NCBI RefSeq assembly: GCF_003012735.1
Contig: NZ_PXYI01000002.1
Location: 744,001-808,000 of the forward strand
Reading direction: 5' to 3'
DNA: 64,000 nt
From: Allosphingosinicella deserti
GTDB taxonomy: Bacteria; Pseudomonadota; Alphaproteobacteria; Sphingomonadales; Sphingomonadaceae
Shown here: piece by piece, positions 25,152-34,142 of the stretch
Position numbering within the stretch: the stretch's first letter is position 1
How the letters are laid out: every line of letters starts with the position of its first letter
Made by a program: the position numbers and the translations under genes
Notes under the pieces: generated by a model
What the model was told of the DNA's origin: nothing
Seen by the model: only the letters and a program-made list of their open reading frames with translations
Database searches by the model: none

Positions 25152-25511
25152 TTAGGCGAAGCGGGTCGGCGCGATCCCGTTCATTTCCGCACGGCCGGAC
25201 ACGAAGAGGATCGACACCGCCGGGTTGATCAGACGCGCCTCGCGCGCCAGTTCCGCGCTCGTCATTCCAGGCATCAGATAGTCGGTTGAGAGGAGGTCGG
25301 GGTTCATTTCGTCCTTGATCGGGTTAAGGGCTTCATCTGCTGAATGCGCTTCCGCGACGTGGAGGCCGAGGTCGATGCGCATGTCGGCGGTATTCATCCG
25401 GACGAACTCTTCGTTGTCGACGAGGAACGCCATCCTCCCGTCAGACCGGCTCCACCGGGCGGCGGCGATCTCGTCCTCGTCGCTTTCAACCTGACCGGCA
25501 CTGACGGGCAC
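25152..25511 (-). pseudogene. Receiver-domain remnant, probably of a hybrid histidine kinase
   Basis: 119-aa frame with a receiver-like core: AFLVDNEEFVRMNTADM, EAHSADEAL, LLSTDYLMPGMTSAELA (phospho-Asp kept) and INPAVSILFVSGRAE. The usual acidic pair is altered (V-D-N-E) and the expected Lys and final helix are missing: it stops at IAPTRFA. The N-terminal 30 residues do not match anything. Best read as the decayed C-terminal piece of a FixL-like hybrid kinase. Confidence 0.6.
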
Positions 25512-25724
25512 TGGCCGGCGGCCACAGCTCGATTTCGGTCAAACGCCCGCGAACAGCTTAAGCCAAAAGCTGCCGATTGCCGGATTGCGCCCGACGGCCG
25601 CGAACCCGTCTTCCGAAGAGCCGGTGGCGGCGCCAATGCCCTCGAGATTGTCGACGCTGCGTGGCCATGGGCGCGTGCTGCTGGCCGGCCCTGCGACGAT
25701 AATCTCCGGCCTTGGCCCCCTGAA

Positions 25725-26030
25725 GGAGAGCGGATCGCCTTCGCCGCGTAAACAGACGGCGATCGCGAGATCTGGACGTTCCCGTCGAGGGGTAGGGGGG
25801 CTGATGCGACTGACCGCCTCGCCCGCCAACGACGCCTACATCAGCTGGTCATCAGACGGCAGGTGGATCACCCTCGCAAGCGCCCGAGGAGGATTCTCGG
25901 ACGAGGCGTTGCTCCATCCCGCCAATCCTTGGCCTTACGGCGACATTTACGTCATGGGCGTCGGCGGTAGCGGCGCCCATGCCGGACCGACGATCCGTTC
26001 GAGAAGGGACCGCCAGCCTGGCGCCTGCTC
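25725..26030 (+). pseudogene. TolB/PD40 beta-propeller remnant
   Basis: Fragments of a WD40-like propeller are readable in two frames: GERIAFAA, an in-frame TAA, then TDGDREIWTF in the first frame, followed after a shift near 25795 by LTASPANDAYISWSSDGRWI, FASARGG-like ASARGGFSDEALLHP and PYGDIYVMGVGGS. These are repeating D-G-x-x-I-x-F and S-W-S-x-D-G-R-W motifs of PD40 repeats. Internal stop plus frameshift and missing ends mark it as a pseudogene. Confidence 0.65.
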
Positions 26031-26429
26031 GCGCCAGCGACCCAGCTTGTTTTGTTCCTGCTTATCGGGCAGCCGCCACGACGCAGTCGGAGGAGCGACA
26101 GAAGTAAGTGAAAGGGCAAGGCGCTGAGCAGCGCCGACATGCTGATAACGCCGATCGTCACCAGCCCCGCACGGGTGAGGCGCTTCCCCCCGCTCTCGGC
26201 CTTGATCGTCGGCTTGCGTTCGAGCCGGCCTCAGATCATCCGGCAGCGAGAACAGCGCGACGGCGACACCTTCCACGCATCTCAGGGCTCCGGCGGCATC
26301 CATCCACTCCCTCCCAGTATTCTGAACCACCAAGGCTCGGCTGGAACGGTGTGCAGGGCTGCTACGTTCTCGGAGTTCGCGGCTGCCAGCCGTTCACGTT
26401 CCGTCTCGAGGTACCCTTTGGCTTCACGA

Positions 26430-27353
26430 ATGCGTCACGCGACCCTGCCTTCCGCAGGTCGGCTTTTTCCTGCGCCGGGCGGATATTATTACGTCGACAG
26501 CGAGTGGGGCACGCTCAAGGAGGTCCTTCTCGCCTCGCCGGAGCATCTCAGTCTCGTGCCCTGCAATGCCGTGAGCATCGAGGCTGTGCGAAGAGGCCTG
26601 GCGTCGTGCTCGACGCGCTCGGCAGAGCAGCATCGGGCGATGGCGGCGGCGCTCACGAAGGCAGGCGTCGATGTCCATCTCGCACCAGCGATGCCTGGCA
26701 TGCCCGACCTGGCCTTCACCCGAGATACCAGCCTCATGACGCCCTGGGGTCTCGTCGGGCTTAGACCCGGTGCGTTGCACCGACGTAGCGAGGTCGACGT
26801 GGTGCTTCGCGCAGCAGCGAGGTCCGGAGTTCCTACTGCCGGCCGGGTGGAAAGCGGACAGGTGGAGGGCGGCGACATTTGCCTGCTGAGGCCAGGTGTC
26901 GTGGTGATCGGCGTCTCCGGGGTGCGGACCGACGCGGCCGGGGCCGAGGCGTTGGGAGCGATGTTCAAGATCCGCGGATGGACAGTAATCACGACCGAGA
27001 TCGATGCGCGTCTCCTGCATCTGGACACGCACTTTTGCATGCTCGACCAGAATTTGGCGCTCGGCTGCACCGAGAGACTGGATCCTGCGTTCCTTGCGGA
27101 GGTCGCCGGCCTTGGCGTCAAGGTCATTCCGGTTCACCTCGATGAGGTCTCCGCCCTTGGCTGCAACGTGCTCGCGCTCGGCCAACGACGCATCATTTCC
27201 CCTGGAACCGCGCCGCGCATCGATGAGGCGGTACGGCGCCTCGGTTTCGAGGTGATCACCGTGGCTTTGGACGAGTTCACCCGGTGTGGTGGAGGAGTTC
27301 ATTGTCTGACGATGCCGCTCAGGCGCGAAGCCGGTTCGTTTGGCAGGACCTGA
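26430..27353 (+). CDS. Arginine deiminase / dimethylargininase-like hydrolase
   Basis: Guanidino-group hydrolase of the amidinotransferase superfamily, 307 aa. The five-fold propeller carries PDLAFTRDTSLMTPWGLV, ESGQVEGGDICLL (substrate Asp/Glu), LHLDTHFCMLDQN with the catalytic His, and a final GGGVHCLTMPLRR with the nucleophilic Cys. This pattern fits arginine deiminase or DDAH, giving citrulline. The ATG at 26430 is preferred: the 97 upstream codons lack homology. It stands alone, without arcB/arcC-type partners, so its role (arginine use or clearing of methylarginines) is open. Confidence 0.82.
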   Translation: MRHATLPSAGRLFPAPGGYYYVDSEWGTLKEVLLASPEHLSLVPCNAVSIEAVRRGLASCSTRSAEQHRAMAAALTKAGVDVHLAPAMPGMPDLAFTRDTSLMTPWGLVGLRPGALHRRSEVDVVLRAAARSGVPTAGRVESGQVEGGDICLLRPGVVVIGVSGVRTDAAGAEALGAMFKIRGWTVITTEIDARLLHLDTHFCMLDQNLALGCTERLDPAFLAEVAGLGVKVIPVHLDEVSALGCNVLALGQRRIISPGTAPRIDEAVRRLGFEVITVALDEFTRCGGGVHCLTMPLRREAGSFGRT

Positions 27354-27556
27354 GCGGAAAGCGACAAGGCTCCCGTCGAAATGGATGACCGGTCTTGTCG
27401 CGACCGGACGCTGGTGTCCCATGCCGTAAATAGCTCAACTGCTCGTGACCTGCCAATCTTAGTGGCCCGGCCGAGCCTAGCTGACGCTGCCGCTTCAGCG
27501 AGATGTGATTGCGTTTGATGACATAACCGGCTTGCGCAAGGATGCCGTGATGTTCG

Positions 27557-27922
27557 TCATCCGGAGGGTTCGGTTCCCAAGACCACCCAGGCGCGCCCCT
27601 CGGCTGCCGAAGCCACGATCCGGGCGTAGGGTTGAGTGAACAGGCGACGAATCTGCATGCGGGCAAGCGAGCTTCCCGTCACGATTGCGAGCGCCTGCGC
27701 TTTGGGCATCAGCGCCATATGCTCTCCCATGCGCTTGATCATGTCCTGCGGCTGGATGGGGCAGGCGGAGACGTCGATGATCATCGAGTAGTCGCGCAAC
27801 TCGTGCGCGACAAAATCTTGCTTCAGGTCTGCTATATAATCATCGACCTCTTCGACGGACATCAATCCACCGAGGGTCACCTCGATAATCGCCTCGGCCC
27901 GATCAACGAATATGGTGTACAT
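27557..27922 (-). CDS. SpoIIAA/STAS-like small protein
   Basis: 121-aa soluble protein from ATG 27922 with GGAGGGAAGC upstream. It opens with beta strands (MYTIFVDRAEAIIEVTLGGL), a helix (EEVDDYIADL) and SMIIDVSACPIQPQDMIKRM, then AQALAIVTGSSLARMQIRRL: the alternating fold of the STAS/SpoIIAA-like superfamily. No partner kinase is adjacent except the plus-strand histidine kinase that starts 241 bp away in the opposite direction. Confidence 0.55.
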   Translation of the reverse strand: MYTIFVDRAEAIIEVTLGGLMSVEEVDDYIADLKQDFVAHELRDYSMIIDVSACPIQPQDMIKRMGEHMALMPKAQALAIVTGSSLARMQIRRLFTQPYARIVASAAEGRAWVVLGTEPSG

Positions 27923-28162
27923 GCTTCCCTCCGGGGGAAGCATATATCCGAAGACGTTCAAGAAAGGTTGACGCCGTCTGCCGGTGACCTGCCGTCACCT
28001 CTATTCCCCTTCCGGTATCAGGCTCGCCCATGCACGCATTGGCGCTCGCAGCGCTACCGACGGAGCCAGGTTCGCGACAGGGCGCTCAGCTTGCCGTCAG
28101 CGTAGGTCACCTTCTTTTAACGCCTTCCTCGTAGGAGTGCGCAGAGTTGTTGGAGGAAAAGC

Positions 28163-30628
28163 ATGACGCCGTTGGTGGGTCGCGCAACGACCAAGCTGAT
28201 CATGGTTGCGTTCATGCTCACCGCCGGGCCTTCGCTCGCGCAGGAGGGTCGGCTCCAAACCGCCTCATCCTCATCTTATGACAAGCAGCTCGAAGCCGCC
28301 AAACAGGCCATGATGGCGGACCCGGAGCGAGCTTTGAACCTCGCGCGCCGTGCGTTGCCCCTTCTCAGTCGTGTGCCGGAAGGGCAGGAGCGACGTGTGG
28401 CCGAAGCGCGCGCTCAATGGCTCGAAGGCGAGGCTCTCGGCCGGATGGGCCGTTCGGATGAGGCTGCAAGCGTTCTGGACAAAGGCTTGGCAACGGTTCG
28501 AGCTCTTGCACCGTCAGCCAAGCTGCACGGCGACCTCCTGATGTCGCGAGCCGCGACCTCCGCTGACGTCGGCCAGGTGCGTCCCGCTCTCGAAGGATAC
28601 CAAGCTGCGTTCCGGATCTTCCAGCGCCTGGGGGACGATCGTAGCCAGGCCATGGCGCTCCAGAATATCGGCGCGCTCTACAGCAATGCAGGCGACAACG
28701 AGCGGGTTCTCAAATATTATGATCAATCCGCAGACATCTACCAGGGCGACCCAGCGGTGGTTCTCGCAGCCCACAACAATATCGGCACCGCTTACCGGGA
28801 CATGGGCAGGCTGCCTGAGGCGGAGCAGGAGTTCCGCCGCGCACTGGCTCTCAGCCGCAAGATGGAAAGCCCGTTGCTGGAAGCGCGCGTACTCACCAAC
28901 ATAGCAGCCACGCAGCTTCTCGCAGGGCGGTTGCGCTCGGCGGATTCGACCGCCGATGCAGGCATACGCGTGGCGGCGCACGGAGCTGCCGCGGAATGGG
29001 CACCCTTTCTATGGGGCGTGAAGGCGCAGATCGCGGAGAAGCACGGGGATCGCGGAGCGGCGGCCCAATATCTGGAGCGTACCTTCGAAGGTGCCAATCT
29101 CGAAGAGACGAACCCCTTTTTCCGCGACTTTCACGACACTGCCCAGCGTGTCTACGCGGCCCTCGGAAACCAGCAAGCAGCCCTCGCGCACTTGCGAGCA
29201 TTGAAGCGCATCGACGATGAGACCCGGGAAATCCGGACCTCCACGAACGCAGCTCTGATGGCCGCTCAGTTCGACTTTTCGAACCAGGAACTGAAGATCA
29301 GTCGTCTCAAGACCGGACAGCTCGAACGGGATATCGCCCTCGCCAAGTCCAGGGGGCGTGTTCAGGTCATCCTCCTTGCCAGCATTGCGCTTGCGCTTGC
29401 GCTTGTGATCGCGGCGTATCTCTCCATTCGTCGTAGCCGGAACAAGGTGCGCGCCGCGAACGCGGACCTCAGCCAGTCGAACCTTGCCCTCGAGAAGGCT
29501 CTGCGCGCCAAGTCTGAGTTCCTGGCGACGACCAGCCATGAGATCCGGACCCCTCTGAACGGCATATTGGGGATGACGCAGGTTCTCCTCGCCGACCGAA
29601 CGATCATTGGCGAAACCAAGGGGCGGGTCGAGGTCGTGCACAGCGCCGGCGAGATGATGAAGGCCGTGGTCGACGACATTCTCGACATGGCCAAGATCGA
29701 GTCCGGCCGGATCGAGATCGTTGCGGAGACAGTGTTTCTTCGAAAGCTCGTCAGCGACGTGAGTCGGATATGGACGGACCAGGCGCAGGAAAAGGGCCTG
29801 ACGGTCGCCTTGGATCTTCAGCGCGCACCCGAGGTCATCATCGAGGATGGCCGCCGCCTCAAGCAGGTCGTCTTCAACCTGATCTCGAATGCCGTGAAGT
29901 TCACGGACGCCGGAACCATCAGCATCGAGGCTGCCGCGGACGAAGTCGAAGGCGTTCTGAAGATCGTCGTGCGCGACAGCGGGATAGGCATTCCCGAACA
30001 TCAGCTGGAAGCGGTGTTTGAAGCTTTCCATCAGGTGGACGGACGAACGACACGGAAATTTTCGGGTACGGGGCTCGGCTTGGCGATCTCAAAGAACCTC
30101 GTCGAAGCCATGGGCGGTACCATCACCGTGCAGTCCGAACTGGGCATCGGAACCACCTTCAGTGTCCACCTGCCGCTTCGCCTGCCGGTGACTGCAGACG
30201 TTCCCGATACGAACGCTGGAACGGGGGACCTCACCCTCGATCGCTGCGCCGTTCTCATCCTCGAGCCAAATATGCTGCTTCAGAGCATCACCGCGGCCGC
30301 TCTGGACAGTGCCGTTGCCGAGTTGGTGTTCGCCGATGACGCGAACGCTGCGATCGAGCTCCTCGGCCGACGTGGTTTCGACATCATTGTCCTGGACGCA
30401 GCCGCACTCGGAGACGTCCCAACGGAGGACGCAAAGCGGCTCTGTCCCGCCGCCAAGATTGTGCTCATGGGCGCCGACGCGGCCATGTCGCCGGGAGCGA
30501 ACACCATTGCCGGGGTGGATGCGATCGCCATCAAGGCTTTTCCGCCCATCAACCTGGCGCAGATCCTGGAAGACGTCGTCGGCGGCGACGTGGTTGCCAA
30601 GGTAAAGACCGTGAAAGCCGCCGCCTGA
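28163..30628 (+). CDS. TPR-sensor histidine kinase with C-terminal receiver-like domain
   Basis: 821-aa sensor. Signal peptide (residues 1-26, ending SLAQ) exports a periplasmic TPR array (about 35-380, e.g. ALQNIGALYSNAGDNERVLKYY). A membrane helix follows (about 400-424), then a coiled coil, HisKA with the phospho-acceptor in TSHEIRTPLNG (about 459), and a HATPase domain with NLISNAVKFTD, DSGIGIP and GTGLGLAIS boxes. The last 120 residues form a receiver-like domain (AVLILEPNMLL; DIIVLDAAALG) whose acidic pocket is incomplete. GGAGG precedes the ATG. Its stop is 57 bp from a CheY-like gene, its probable partner. Confidence 0.9.
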   Translation: MTPLVGRATTKLIMVAFMLTAGPSLAQEGRLQTASSSSYDKQLEAAKQAMMADPERALNLARRALPLLSRVPEGQERRVAEARAQWLEGEALGRMGRSDEAASVLDKGLATVRALAPSAKLHGDLLMSRAATSADVGQVRPALEGYQAAFRIFQRLGDDRSQAMALQNIGALYSNAGDNERVLKYYDQSADIYQGDPAVVLAAHNNIGTAYRDMGRLPEAEQEFRRALALSRKMESPLLEARVLTNIAATQLLAGRLRSADSTADAGIRVAAHGAAAEWAPFLWGVKAQIAEKHGDRGAAAQYLERTFEGANLEETNPFFRDFHDTAQRVYAALGNQQAALAHLRALKRIDDETREIRTSTNAALMAAQFDFSNQELKISRLKTGQLERDIALAKSRGRVQVILLASIALALALVIAAYLSIRRSRNKVRAANADLSQSNLALEKALRAKSEFLATTSHEIRTPLNGILGMTQVLLADRTIIGETKGRVEVVHSAGEMMKAVVDDILDMAKIESGRIEIVAETVFLRKLVSDVSRIWTDQAQEKGLTVALDLQRAPEVIIEDGRRLKQVVFNLISNAVKFTDAGTISIEAAADEVEGVLKIVVRDSGIGIPEHQLEAVFEAFHQVDGRTTRKFSGTGLGLAISKNLVEAMGGTITVQSELGIGTTFSVHLPLRLPVTADVPDTNAGTGDLTLDRCAVLILEPNMLLQSITAAALDSAVAELVFADDANAAIELLGRRGFDIIVLDAAALGDVPTEDAKRLCPAAKIVLMGADAAMSPGANTIAGVDAIAIKAFPPINLAQILEDVVGGDVVAKVKTVKAAA

Positions 30629-30685
30629 TCGAACTCTTCGTTAACCCTGATCGTCTATGCAGGGCCAGAACCAGGAGCCAGATCC

Positions 30686-31072
30686 ATGCGCGTGTTATTC
30701 GTCGAAGATGATCCCATGAACCGGCGGGTGGTCCGGGACATGCTGAGCGTCGCCGGCGCTCACATGGCGGAGGCCGAAGATGCCGAAACGGGTCTGCGCA
30801 TGATCGATCAGGAGAGCTTCAACGTCATCCTGATGGATCTTCGGATGCCCGGCATGGACGGCTTGGAGGCGATCAGGCAAATTCGGGCGCGGCAAGACGA
30901 CAAATCCTTGCTGCCCGTTATCGTCGTGACAGCGGATACTGCCTCGCGCATTCGTGAGGATTGCATGGAGCAAGGCGCTGACGAGGTGATCCTGAAGCCC
31001 GTGGCGATGAAGGCGCTGTTCGACGCTATGGGCAAGATGATCATGGAGCATGCCAGACGCTCCGCAGCCTGA
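30686..31072 (+). CDS. Single-domain response regulator (CheY-like)
   Basis: 128-aa receiver with no output domain: acidic pair in VLFVEDDPMNRRVV, phospho-acceptor Asp in NVILMDLRMPGMDG (about residue 52), signalling Thr in PVIVVTADT and Lys in VILKPVAMKAL. It follows the histidine kinase and probably shuttles phosphate or acts on a downstream target; the GGDEF-EAL and autotransporter genes nearby are candidates by position only. Confidence 0.9.
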   Translation: MRVLFVEDDPMNRRVVRDMLSVAGAHMAEAEDAETGLRMIDQESFNVILMDLRMPGMDGLEAIRQIRARQDDKSLLPVIVVTADTASRIREDCMEQGADEVILKPVAMKALFDAMGKMIMEHARRSAA

Positions 31073-31194
31073 GGGCCGACTGCACGTGGGTTCCCTCACG
31101 GTGATTATACCTAACGACATTTTAGGGCTCTTAATCAGTTCTCGGGTAAAGGTTTTCTGCGCACGGTGCTCCAATGTTTCAACGGGGCAACGTC

Positions 31195-34095
31195 ATGAAA
31201 ATCAACCGCGCGTCTCTACTTGCCGGATCAATCCTGTGCGGCGCCGTGCTGCCGGCTCCTGCCCTTGCTCAGACGACTGCGGCGCAGACTTCGGCCGCTT
31301 CGGCGCAGGGAACCTCCGCAGCGGCTGCGAAGCCCGTCCAGCCTTATTACCGGAACATCCGGCCTTTCTACCGTAACATCCGTCCCTTCTGGGGCGACGT
31401 GAACCCGTTTTACCGGAACATCCGGGCATTCTGGGGTGACGTCGATCCGTTCTATCGCAATATTCGCGCGTTCTGGGGAGCCGTCGACCCGATCGTCTCC
31501 GCGCAAGTGGTCGGCGCGCCCGCATACGACAAGGTCGGTCCGTTCTGGGAAGATCTCGGCAACGATTGGTCGGCGTTGAGCGCAAATTGGGAGACCGCCG
31601 GCACCTACGCCTCGAACCCCACGAAGTATGCCGCAATCGCAACCCAGTTGAAGGGCATTGTGACCAAGTCGGAGACGATGTGGGGCAAGGCTGTTACCGC
31701 TGAGACCGGCACGTCCTTCTCCAAAGGTTTCGCCGAGAAGCTCTTCACGCGATTTGGCATCGACCCCAACAATCCGGCGTCGCTTGCCGCGCTCACGCCT
31801 GCCGAACAATCCCACTTCTTCATTGACTGGTATGACGGGCTGATGGGTTACTCCGGCACCGACCATGCCGACCACTGGATGAAAACGGTGGACTGGACGC
31901 CCTCGCTCACCCAGGTTCAGGGCGATGGCAAGGACGCCGTCATCGGCCTGCTGGACTTCGTCGTGGCCGGTGACCAGGACATCCGCAACAACGTCGTTGC
32001 TTATGACGGCGTATCCAACTTCACCAATGGTCATGGCGCCGGCGTCGCCAGCCTCATGGTCGCCGCCCATGACGGCAAGGGCGTGATGGGTATCGCTCCC
32101 GAGGCCTCGGTGGTCGCCTTCAATCCTTTCGACGAGAGCGGAACCGCGGGTTGGGAGGACATCACGCGCGGAGTCGCCATGCTCAGCGGCAAGGCCGGTG
32201 TGGTCAACATGTCGCTTGGCACTCCCGGCTGGACGCTCGAAGCCGACTGGTCGAAGGTTTTCTCGAGCCCGGGTGTGGCTGCAAACCTCAAGAGCACAGT
32301 GTTCATCAAGGCTGCCGGCAATGACGGCATCACGCAGACCCAAAACATCAAGTGGGACTGGGCAAACAATCCGGCCCTGCTCGTGGTGGGATCCGTCGAC
32401 CCCACGGGCAAGATCTCCGAATTCTCCAATCGTCCGGGGGAGGCGTGCCTGCTGACCGGCACCGGCGCGTGCAGCGAGCAGAACAAGCTCAAATATCGTT
32501 TCGTCGTGGCACCCGGCGAGCTGATCCTCGTCTCGGACGACCAGGGCGGTGTGACGCGTCAGACCGGTACGTCCTTCTCGGCGCCGATCGTCGCAGGCAC
32601 GGTGGCGCTGCTCCTCGACCGCTGGCCTTGGCTCGCAGGCAATCCGCAGGCGACCGTCGATATCATCACCAGCACGGCCAAGGATCTCGGCGCGCCCGGC
32701 GTGGACGGCGTCTATGGTGCAGGCCTCATCGACGTCGAGGCGGCGCAATCGCCCAAGAGCTTCGATCAGCTCGTCTGGTACCAGTGGGACGGGAAAAAGC
32801 CGACGGAGAAGAGCGTCGACAGCGTGCAGAAGACGGTCACACAGGCGGATACCAGCAAGTGGGACTCCAAGGACATGTTCTTCTACACGTTCGAACGGCT
32901 TGCTGGCGGATCACAGCGTGATTTCGCCATCCCGCTGTCGTCCAAGCTCGTCGACCAGACCCTTTACGTGAACGGCGCCAACGAGCAGTTTCAAGCCTAT
33001 CTCTACGATCGCATGGTCGACTGGGTTAACACCAGCGGAACTCCGACGAAGGGCAAGTTCACGAATTTCATCACGAGCGCTGCGCCCGTGCAGAACCGCA
33101 TGGGCCTCAATCTGTCCATGTCGTTCGCGCCGCGCAGCGCCGCGTTCGGCTTCTCCAGGCGCGGGGTGGCGTACCAGTCGTCCGTTCGCCTGGCGACACC
33201 GTCGGACAAGTTCGGCGTGCGCGTGGGCTATGGCGACGGTGCGGTCCTGCTCGGCGGCCGCGAGAGCTTTGGCCTGTTCTCGAGCTATGACTCGCGTACC
33301 GGCGGCGTGAACCCCGTGCTCGGCATCGCGTCCGGCGGCGCCTATGCCGGGGCCGACGTGGCGCTTGACGGGAAGACCACGCTGACGATCGGCGGGACGG
33401 AGAAGACGCTGACTCGCGACTGGCGCAATGCGTCCGTCCTGGAGAACAGCCTCTACCGCGACGTCAATCGCTACAAGGCGAGCGGCGTCAACATCGGCGT
33501 GACGCACCGGGTGAACGAGGCAATGGTGGTCAGCGCCAGCTACACGAGGGTCGGCGAGCGCAGCGCGCTGCTCGGCGTTCAATCCTTGGACCGGAATGAT
33601 CTGGGACATGGCTCGACGACGGAAGGGGCAACGTTCGGCCTCGACTATGAGCTGGGACATGGCCTCAGCGTCGCGACTTCGGCCACAGTGGGCCGCACAC
33701 AGACCTCGAACGGCAGCCGCCAGAATCTCGCTGTCTCCGACGGCGGTCTGCTGAGCACAGCTTCCGAGGTCGCCTTCGCCAAGGCCGGGATCTTCGGCAG
33801 AATGGACCGGGCGCGGCTTTCTGTCTCGCAGGCGATGCACGTAGAAAGCGGCAGCCTCGACTACACGGTGATCAAGGTTGTCGACCGCAACACGGGAGAG
33901 ATCGGCCCGGTCACGGAGAAGATCGGCGTCTCAGCCGGGAAGCGACCCCTGTTCACGGAATTTCTCTACGGTGCACCGATCCTTAAGGGTGCCGGTGAGA
34001 TGAGTGCGTTTGGTCGCTTCCAGCTGCAGGGCACGTCCCAGGATTCGTTGAACAGCGGGATGGTCGTTGGCGGTCGCTTCAGAATGGGCTTCTGA
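31195..34095 (+). CDS. S8 (subtilisin-like) serine-protease autotransporter
   Basis: 966-aa secreted protease. Signal peptide 1-25 (ends PAPALA). Residues 50-98 are a tandem aromatic repeat of FYRNIR(P/A)FWG(D/A)V(N/D)P units. The subtilase catalytic triad is visible: Asp in AVIGLLDFVVAGDQD (about 251), His in NGHGAGVASLMVAAH (about 279) and Ser in TGTSFSAPIVAGTVALL (about 459). The last 300 residues alternate beta strands and end in MGF, a typical outer-membrane barrel end with terminal Phe. The ATG at 31195 fits the signal peptide; an in-frame start at 31174 would add seven residues. Confidence 0.9.
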   Translation: MKINRASLLAGSILCGAVLPAPALAQTTAAQTSAASAQGTSAAAAKPVQPYYRNIRPFYRNIRPFWGDVNPFYRNIRAFWGDVDPFYRNIRAFWGAVDPIVSAQVVGAPAYDKVGPFWEDLGNDWSALSANWETAGTYASNPTKYAAIATQLKGIVTKSETMWGKAVTAETGTSFSKGFAEKLFTRFGIDPNNPASLAALTPAEQSHFFIDWYDGLMGYSGTDHADHWMKTVDWTPSLTQVQGDGKDAVIGLLDFVVAGDQDIRNNVVAYDGVSNFTNGHGAGVASLMVAAHDGKGVMGIAPEASVVAFNPFDESGTAGWEDITRGVAMLSGKAGVVNMSLGTPGWTLEADWSKVFSSPGVAANLKSTVFIKAAGNDGITQTQNIKWDWANNPALLVVGSVDPTGKISEFSNRPGEACLLTGTGACSEQNKLKYRFVVAPGELILVSDDQGGVTRQTGTSFSAPIVAGTVALLLDRWPWLAGNPQATVDIITSTAKDLGAPGVDGVYGAGLIDVEAAQSPKSFDQLVWYQWDGKKPTEKSVDSVQKTVTQADTSKWDSKDMFFYTFERLAGGSQRDFAIPLSSKLVDQTLYVNGANEQFQAYLYDRMVDWVNTSGTPTKGKFTNFITSAAPVQNRMGLNLSMSFAPRSAAFGFSRRGVAYQSSVRLATPSDKFGVRVGYGDGAVLLGGRESFGLFSSYDSRTGGVNPVLGIASGGAYAGADVALDGKTTLTIGGTEKTLTRDWRNASVLENSLYRDVNRYKASGVNIGVTHRVNEAMVVSASYTRVGERSALLGVQSLDRNDLGHGSTTEGATFGLDYELGHGLSVATSATVGRTQTSNGSRQNLAVSDGGLLSTASEVAFAKAGIFGRMDRARLSVSQAMHVESGSLDYTVIKVVDRNTGEIGPVTEKIGVSAGKRPLFTEFLYGAPILKGAGEMSAFGRFQLQGTSQDSLNSGMVVGGRFRMGF

Positions 34096-34142
34096 CCTTC
34101 AGGTCGAGGCTGCCGTGGGTGCAGATGGACAGGTCAGGTAAG

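Noticed and set aside
31340..31490. Periodic repeats that at first sight could be a CRISPR-like array
   Set aside because: The period is a multiple of three, the units are translated in frame as the aromatic peptide repeat, and there are no unique spacers of constant length.
31228..32748. A 506-codon minus-strand frame opposite the subtilase autotransporter
   Set aside because: Same antisense effect; the composition mirrors the codon bias of the real gene and no motif is present.
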